Assembly (NCBI GenBank): GCA_947385185.1
Contig: CANDJX010000016.1
Location: 1 to 17,670 of the forward strand
Direction of reading: 5' to 3'
Length of the DNA stretch: 17,670 nt
Origin: an uncultured Clostridia bacterium
GTDB taxonomy: Bacteria > Bacillota > Clostridia > Christensenellales > Pumilibacteraceae
Made by a program: the position numbers and the translations under genes. Of this stretch, positions 14,043 to 17,670 are shown one piece after another; position 1 is the stretch's first letter, and the number at the start of each line of letters is the position of its first letter. The notes beneath the pieces were generated by a model. It was not told the origin of the DNA, made no database searches, and worked only from the letters and a program-made list of their open reading frames with translations.

Positions 14043-15608
14043 TCATTTAACGGGTTTGGCGGAAGCGAGAAGGAACGCGCGGATAAGTTTGTCCGGATAA
14101 CCCACTTTGGATTCGAACTCGGGCTGAAACGCTACGCCGACATGGAATTTTTTGTCCCGAAGCTCGAATGCGTCTATGTGACCTTCTTCGGATCCGCCCG
14201 AAACCGTAAGCCCGGCTTTTTCGAGCGCTTCGGCATAGTCCTCGTTCATCTCGTAACGATGACGGTGACGCATACGGATCTTGTCCGAACCGTATATTTC
14301 CGCGAGTTTCGTGCCGCTTTTGACGAAAGTAACGCACGCTCCTTTTTTGAACGACACAAGTCCGCGTTTCACGACCGGGCATTCGGAATTGGAATCGAAT
14401 TCGTGACTGTACGCTTTTTTGAGTCCGGCGACGTTGCGTGCAAACTCTATCAGTCCCGCCTGCGCGCCGAGTCCGATCATGAGGCACGGAATATCGTGCT
14501 TTCTCGCATACTCCGCAACGAGCACTTTGCCGTCGAAACCGCGCTCGCCGAAACCCGCGGGAAGTATTATTCCGTCGCATTTACTTATCTTTTCGAGCGC
14601 GTGCTTATCTATTTTATCGCTGCAAACGCCTATCAGTTCGTACCTGACGCGCGTATCGATCGCAGCGTACTTGACGGACTCGTAAAGAGAAACGTACGCG
14701 TCGTGCATTTCGACGTATTTTCCGACTACGGCGATCTTTGCCGTATGCGTCTTTTCCGCGGCGTAAGCGAGTTTAAGCACGCTTTTCCACCCGTCGAGAT
14801 CCGCTTCGCGCTCATCGAGTTTCAATTTACGCAGGACGGCAGAGGCAAACCCTTCGCGTTCGAGCATCATCGGTATCTCGAGAATGTGGTCGCTCGTAAG
14901 GTTCTCGATTATGCAATCGGTATGAACGTTACAGAACGCTGCCATCTTCTTTTTGCTCCCCGTTTCGAGCGGATAATCCGACCGACAAACGATAACGTCC
15001 GGCTGAATACCGACGTTCTGAAGCTCTTTGACCGAATGCTGCGTAGGCTTGGTTTTCTGTTCCCCGCTCATTTCTATAAACGGGACGTAAGATACATGCA
15101 CGTATGCGACGTTGTCCGCGCCGGCGAGCACGCGAAGCTGTTTGAACGCTTCGAGGAAAGGCGTGCACTCTATGTCGCCTACCGTGCCGCCCACGTCTAC
15201 GATAACTATTGTGTCGTCGTCGAATTTGAGAAGCTGATTCCTGATCTCGTCCGTAATGTGCGGTACGACCTGGACGGTGCTTCCGTCATACTTGCCCTCG
15301 CGCTCGTTCTCGATCACGGTCGAATATACTCTGCCGCTCGTTATGTCGCTTTTTTCGGTCAGACATTCGTTTATAAAACGCTCGTAATGCCCGATAACGA
15401 GATCGGTTTCGGCTCCGTCTGCGGTCACGAACACCTCGCCGTGCTGATAAGGCGAAAGATGCGACGAATCGACGTTGAAATAAGGGTCGAATTTCTGAAG
15501 CGTTACTTTATATCCGCGCGCTTTGAGCAGCGTTCCGAGCGACGCGGCTGTTATTCCTTTTCCGAGTCCGGAGACGACGCCCCCGGTCATAACGACGTAT
15601 TTTGTCAT
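14043..15608 (-). CDS. pyrG: CTP synthase with an inactivated glutaminase domain
   Basis: CTP synthase aminates UTP to CTP using ATP. The 521 residues hold a synthetase domain (about 1-270) with the P-loop GGVVSGLGKG (9-18), QHGEVFVTADGAETD (55-69), GGTVGDIE (140-147) and EQKTKPTQHSVKEL (183-196). The glutamine amidotransferase domain (about 290-515) is degenerate: the nucleophile of GICLGMQ is Gly379 (MIGLGAQ), the catalytic His of QFHPEF is Gln495 (AFQPEF), and the oxyanion PGGFG is PAGFG; only Glu497 remains. The codons GGA (14472-14474) and CAG (14124-14126) were checked directly. It should use free ammonia only. The synthetase domain has its own changes (SSHLSP for PGTMSP, TDLVIG for TDLDLG). 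The start sits in ATGA overlap with a short leader ORF and lacks its own Shine-Dalgarno site. It is the last gene of its operon. Confidence 0.93.
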   Translation of the reverse strand: MTKYVVMTGGVVSGLGKGITAASLGTLLKARGYKVTLQKFDPYFNVDSSHLSPYQHGEVFVTADGAETDLVIGHYERFINECLTEKSDITSGRVYSTVIENEREGKYDGSTVQVVPHITDEIRNQLLKFDDDTIVIVDVGGTVGDIECTPFLEAFKQLRVLAGADNVAYVHVSYVPFIEMSGEQKTKPTQHSVKELQNVGIQPDVIVCRSDYPLETGSKKKMAAFCNVHTDCIIENLTSDHILEIPMMLEREGFASAVLRKLKLDEREADLDGWKSVLKLAYAAEKTHTAKIAVVGKYVEMHDAYVSLYESVKYAAIDTRVRYELIGVCSDKIDKHALEKISKCDGIILPAGFGERGFDGKVLVAEYARKHDIPCLMIGLGAQAGLIEFARNVAGLKKAYSHEFDSNSECPVVKRGLVSFKKGACVTFVKSGTKLAEIYGSDKIRMRHRHRYEMNEDYAEALEKAGLTVSGGSEEGHIDAFELRDKKFHVGVAFQPEFESKVGYPDKLIRAFLLASAKPVK

Positions 15609-15646
15609 ATTATTTTCAGTATCGGCGTCGGCGCTAAACGCTTCAA
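15605..15646 (-). CDS. Putative 13-codon leader ORF upstream of pyrG
   Basis: A strong AAGGAGG (15655-15661) is followed after eight nt by TTG and 12 further sense codons (MKRLAPTPILKII). The TGA stop overlaps the pyrG ATG as ATGA. pyrG has no ribosome site of its own within the normal distance: the AAGGAGG is 46 nt from its ATG. Ribosomes loading here could translate the short ORF and re-initiate at pyrG. The rare-type Ile codons ATA-ATA end the ORF. Nothing shows that the peptide itself has a function. It lies in the 65-nt gap after the RnlA-like gene. Confidence 0.5.
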   Translation of the reverse strand: MKRLAPTPILKII

Positions 15647-15673
15647 CGCTTTATCCTCCTTGTTTTTTGTGCT

Positions 15674-16891
15674 TTATTTATCCTCTTTGACGGCAAAACC
15701 GATTTCGGCGAGTTTTTTACTGTTGTATTCGATAACCGACAACAGACGATCGAGCAATTTTTCGGCTTCCGCCTTATCCGATATCCCGCGAAAACGCGAG
15801 TCCGCCGAATTATCCGAATGCGTGTAAAAATTTCGATTGAGCGAATATTCGGTGTAAAGCGCGGACATCACTTCGGCGTAAATGACCGACGGGATCTTTT
15901 TCAGATAACCTTTTTTAAGCGTATAACGCCCTTCGTCGTCCTTTTCGTACGCCTGTCCTATCATTTTCACGTCGATGTTTTCCGCTTGCTGAAGATCGTA
16001 AATGAACTTTTCGAGCGCGCGGTACGGCGGCATGAGAAGCACGGAATAGTCGGACAAACGGGGCACGTTGGCAAGATCGGTAATTCCGTTCGACAAATCG
16101 ATCTTAGACGATTCGGACAGGAATCTGAGCGCGGTCGGAATATGTTTTTTAAGCAGTCTGACGTCGCTCTTACTTTCGAGCCCGGATTTTAAGTTATTAA
16201 GAAGTCCGCTCGGTTCTCCGACGAGCGAAACGTTTCCGCGCTCGTCGCGCACGACCTCGACGGTTTCTTTTTCCTTGCTTGTAAGCGTTATCGCCCTGGT
16301 CTTGTCGAAACCCGCGGTAGTAACTTTGGCTTTGACCCCTTCCTTTTCCTTGAGATCTCTGATTATCCAGTCCAGCCGTTTTGCGCTTACGCCTTTTATC
16401 GTAACGGGCTTGGGCTTTTGCGGCTCTGGTTTGCGTCCTTTAGCCTTTCGGGTCCTGTTCGGCGCTTTCTCCGGCGTTACAGTCGCGGACTTAGCTCCGC
16501 CGCTTCGGACGGTCTGCGCAGGCTTGTCGTCGGATCCGGACTTCGCATTCTGCGTCGGAACGCTTGCGGCGTTTCGGACGGGCTGAGGCTTCGCGCTTTT
16601 CGACGTAACGCCCGCCGCGTTTTGCTCGGGGTTTGCGATAAGGCGCGTCACTTTTGGCAGAGTTTCGCTACGGGCGTCTATCGTAAGAATCTTAGCCTTC
16701 GTGTCGTACACGAGCGTCAGTTTATCTCCGGCAGGCGCGGCATATTGATATATTTCGAGATGACTTACGTCCGTCGTCGGCGTAAATTTACGTCTGGAAA
16801 AGCCTTTGCCGTCCATTGCCGCAAAAAGCGCGGCAACCGACGATGACTCCATGCCTTCGACGCGAAATCTCTCGATTTTGGTTTCGTTCAT
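15674..16891 (-). CDS. RnlA-like HEPN ribonuclease, toxin-type three-domain protein
   Basis: The 405 residues resemble the layout of E. coli RnlA (RNase LS, an mRNA endonuclease toxin with phage-defence activity): an N-terminal TBP-fold-like domain (about 5-86), a low-complexity linker rich in Ala, Lys, Pro and Ser (about 87-162), a second repeat-like domain (about 163-237), and a C-terminal domain (about 240-400). The last has PRLSDYSVLLMPPYRALEKF (277-296), close to the RnlA segment LPDYCMLLYPELRTIE, with Glu294 in the catalytic Glu position. NRNFYTH gives the HEPN R-x4-H motif (Arg353, His358), matching RnlA Arg318 and His323. The ATG overlaps the DUF1667 gene by 4 nt; AAAGG lies ten nt upstream. 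No RnlB-like antitoxin gene adjoins. The assignment rests on motif and layout read by eye; a housekeeping RNase is possible. Confidence 0.75.
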   Translation of the reverse strand: MNETKIERFRVEGMESSSVAALFAAMDGKGFSRRKFTPTTDVSHLEIYQYAAPAGDKLTLVYDTKAKILTIDARSETLPKVTRLIANPEQNAAGVTSKSAKPQPVRNAASVPTQNAKSGSDDKPAQTVRSGGAKSATVTPEKAPNRTRKAKGRKPEPQKPKPVTIKGVSAKRLDWIIRDLKEKEGVKAKVTTAGFDKTRAITLTSKEKETVEVVRDERGNVSLVGEPSGLLNNLKSGLESKSDVRLLKKHIPTALRFLSESSKIDLSNGITDLANVPRLSDYSVLLMPPYRALEKFIYDLQQAENIDVKMIGQAYEKDDEGRYTLKKGYLKKIPSVIYAEVMSALYTEYSLNRNFYTHSDNSADSRFRGISDKAEAEKLLDRLLSVIEYNSKKLAEIGFAVKEDK

Positions 16892-17247
16892 AAATTTTCA
16901 GCCTTTGCGACCGAAGAAGTCGCGACTATTTTCTCGCCGAGGAGAGAATTGCTTATGACGTCGCCGGCTTTGACGGGCGCGTCAACGGTCAGTTTTCCGG
17001 CAAGCCGGGCAAGCGGAAGCACTTTTGCAAGCGAAACCGGACGTTCGGTTTTTGCCGAAACGACGCGGCGCGTACCGCCGCGCACGCGGATATTGACCGT
17101 AACGCTACGCGTCGGATTGGTATACTCGGCTATCGCATACTCCCTGCCACGCGCGCAGGCGTTCCCGGACACAGCCGTTTCGTACAGATCGCTGTCCACC
17201 CGGAGCTTGCAACCGCGCGGACAAACTATGCAAACAAATTCTTTCAT
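16888..17247 (-). CDS. DUF1667 cysteine-rich redox partner protein
   Basis: The 119 residues match DUF1667, usually found next to FAD-dependent glycerol-3-phosphate dehydrogenase-like oxidoreductases in anaerobes. Cys6, Cys9 and Cys13 in CIVCPRGC plus Cys31 in GNACARG could bind a metal or Fe-S cluster. The second half (about 45-115) has the family pattern NPTRSVTVNIRV, KTERPVSLAKV and VKAGDVISN, ending IVATS. The start overlaps the stop of the oxidoreductase gene (ATGA) with GGAGG just before it, and its own stop overlaps the RnlA-like start in the same way. It probably passes electrons to or from the upstream flavoprotein; this follows from family context and has not been shown by experiment that I know of. 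Confidence 0.9.
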   Translation of the reverse strand: MKEFVCIVCPRGCKLRVDSDLYETAVSGNACARGREYAIAEYTNPTRSVTVNIRVRGGTRRVVSAKTERPVSLAKVLPLARLAGKLTVDAPVKAGDVISNSLLGEKIVATSSVAKAENL

Positions 17248-17670
17248 ACGCCCTCCGCGTCGACGGTAAGATTTTTTACCGCGAGATCGCCGTCGATTCT
17301 GACGACTACCGTTTCGTTCGGAGCCATCGCTCCTCGCTTTTTCACTACGGTTTCATCGCCCGTCACCGAAACCCTGCCGTCCGAAAACGATTTCTTGAGC
17401 CGCACAAAGACTTCGGAATCTTCCCCGCGCACAAGAAGCTGAGGAACGACGCTTGCGATGTTTTCGCCCGGATAGAGCCGGATTAGCTCGGTTTTGCCGT
17501 TCAGTCCGAGCGCATACAAAGCGGCATAGCGTCCCGCGCGCTCGCCTTCTGCGCTGACGTTATCGACCAAGTCGTTAACGTGCAACGCGTTGCCGCACGC
17601 AAATACGCCGGGCGCCGCCGTCATGTAATGGGAATTGACTACGGGACCTTTCGTCGATCTGTCCGTCTGA
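17244..17670 (-). CDS. FAD-dependent oxidoreductase, C-terminal part (runs off the window)
   Basis: Only the last 141 residues are inside the window. They include the end of a pyridine-nucleotide-disulfide-type FAD domain: VVNSHYMTAAPGVFACGNAL (a variant of the T-x-x-PGIFACGN motif that contacts FAD) and HVNDLVDNVSAEGERAG, then a small beta-rich C-terminal domain. This tail is typical of the oxidoreductase that accompanies DUF1667 and a GlpA/GlpD-like flavoprotein in clostridial glycerol-3-phosphate or related redox operons. The next upstream gene is not visible, so the substrate cannot be set. It overlaps the DUF1667 gene by 4 nt. Confidence 0.88.
   Translation of the reverse strand, partial: QTDRSTKGPVVNSHYMTAAPGVFACGNALHVNDLVDNVSAEGERAGRYAALYALGLNGKTELIRLYPGENIASVVPQLLVRGEDSEVFVRLKKSFSDGRVSVTGDETVVKKRGAMAPNETVVVRIDGDLAVKNLTVDAEGV

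Noticed and set aside
15605..15673. An RnlB-type antitoxin gene between the RnlA-like gene and pyrG
   Set aside because: The gap is only 65 nt; RnlB is about 120 residues. Nothing antitoxin-like is encoded on the other side either, where DUF1667 overlaps.
13992..15827. Long open frame on the plus strand (611 codons) opposite pyrG
   Set aside because: It is antisense to a clear CTP synthase, its product has no recognisable motif and is rich in Arg, Phe, His and Val, as expected for the reverse reading of this codon usage. It has no credible ribosome site.

Overview
This window reads as chromosome from a Bacillota organism, most likely an uncultivated member of the class Clostridia with moderate GC. 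The evidence is a Firmicutes-type PurF with four cluster cysteines, a PgcA-type phosphoglucomutase, VanW, DivIVA, a DUF1667 protein paired with an FAD oxidoreductase, good Shine-Dalgarno sites and several TTG starts. The order and family are inference only. All genes but one lie on the minus strand, and no rRNA, tRNA, CRISPR array, insertion sequence or phage gene was seen.

Reading the minus strand from right to left: (1) 17670-14043 is one tight operon. It holds the end of an FAD oxidoreductase, a DUF1667 protein, a three-domain protein that looks like the RnlA (RNase LS) toxin with a HEPN R-x4-H motif, a putative 13-codon leader ORF, and CTP synthase (pyrG). (2) The only plus-strand gene, a lipid kinase at 13001-13939, faces pyrG across a long shared bidirectional terminator. 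(3) 12885-10256 holds cca (tRNA nucleotidyltransferase) and a VanW protein. cca and the lipid kinase diverge from a short region with two strong promoters placed so close to the start codons that both mRNAs look leaderless. (4) 10129-5414 is an operon of lgt, a small membrane protein, pncB, a DivIVA-like protein and a coiled-coil protein, closed by a terminator. (5) 5128-3470 is a phosphoglucomutase with its own promoter and terminator. (6) 3406-1 is a glutamine-themed operon: a glutamine synthetase-like protein, an ANTAR antiterminator, purF and the start of carA.

The most striking feature is a set of broken glutamine enzymes. CTP synthase has lost the catalytic Cys (Gly379) and His (Gln495) of its glutaminase domain and should depend on free ammonia. 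The glutamine synthetase homologue has lost two metal ligands and the PGYEAP loop, and it is followed by an ANTAR protein whose receiver domain lacks the phosphoacceptor Asp. This suggests a pseudoenzyme-plus-antiterminator nitrogen sensor placed ahead of the glutamine-consuming enzymes PurF and CarA. The second system of interest is the RnlA-like protein with no RnlB-type partner beside it, locked between metabolic genes.

All protein calls come from reading motifs by eye. No database search or structure prediction was run.
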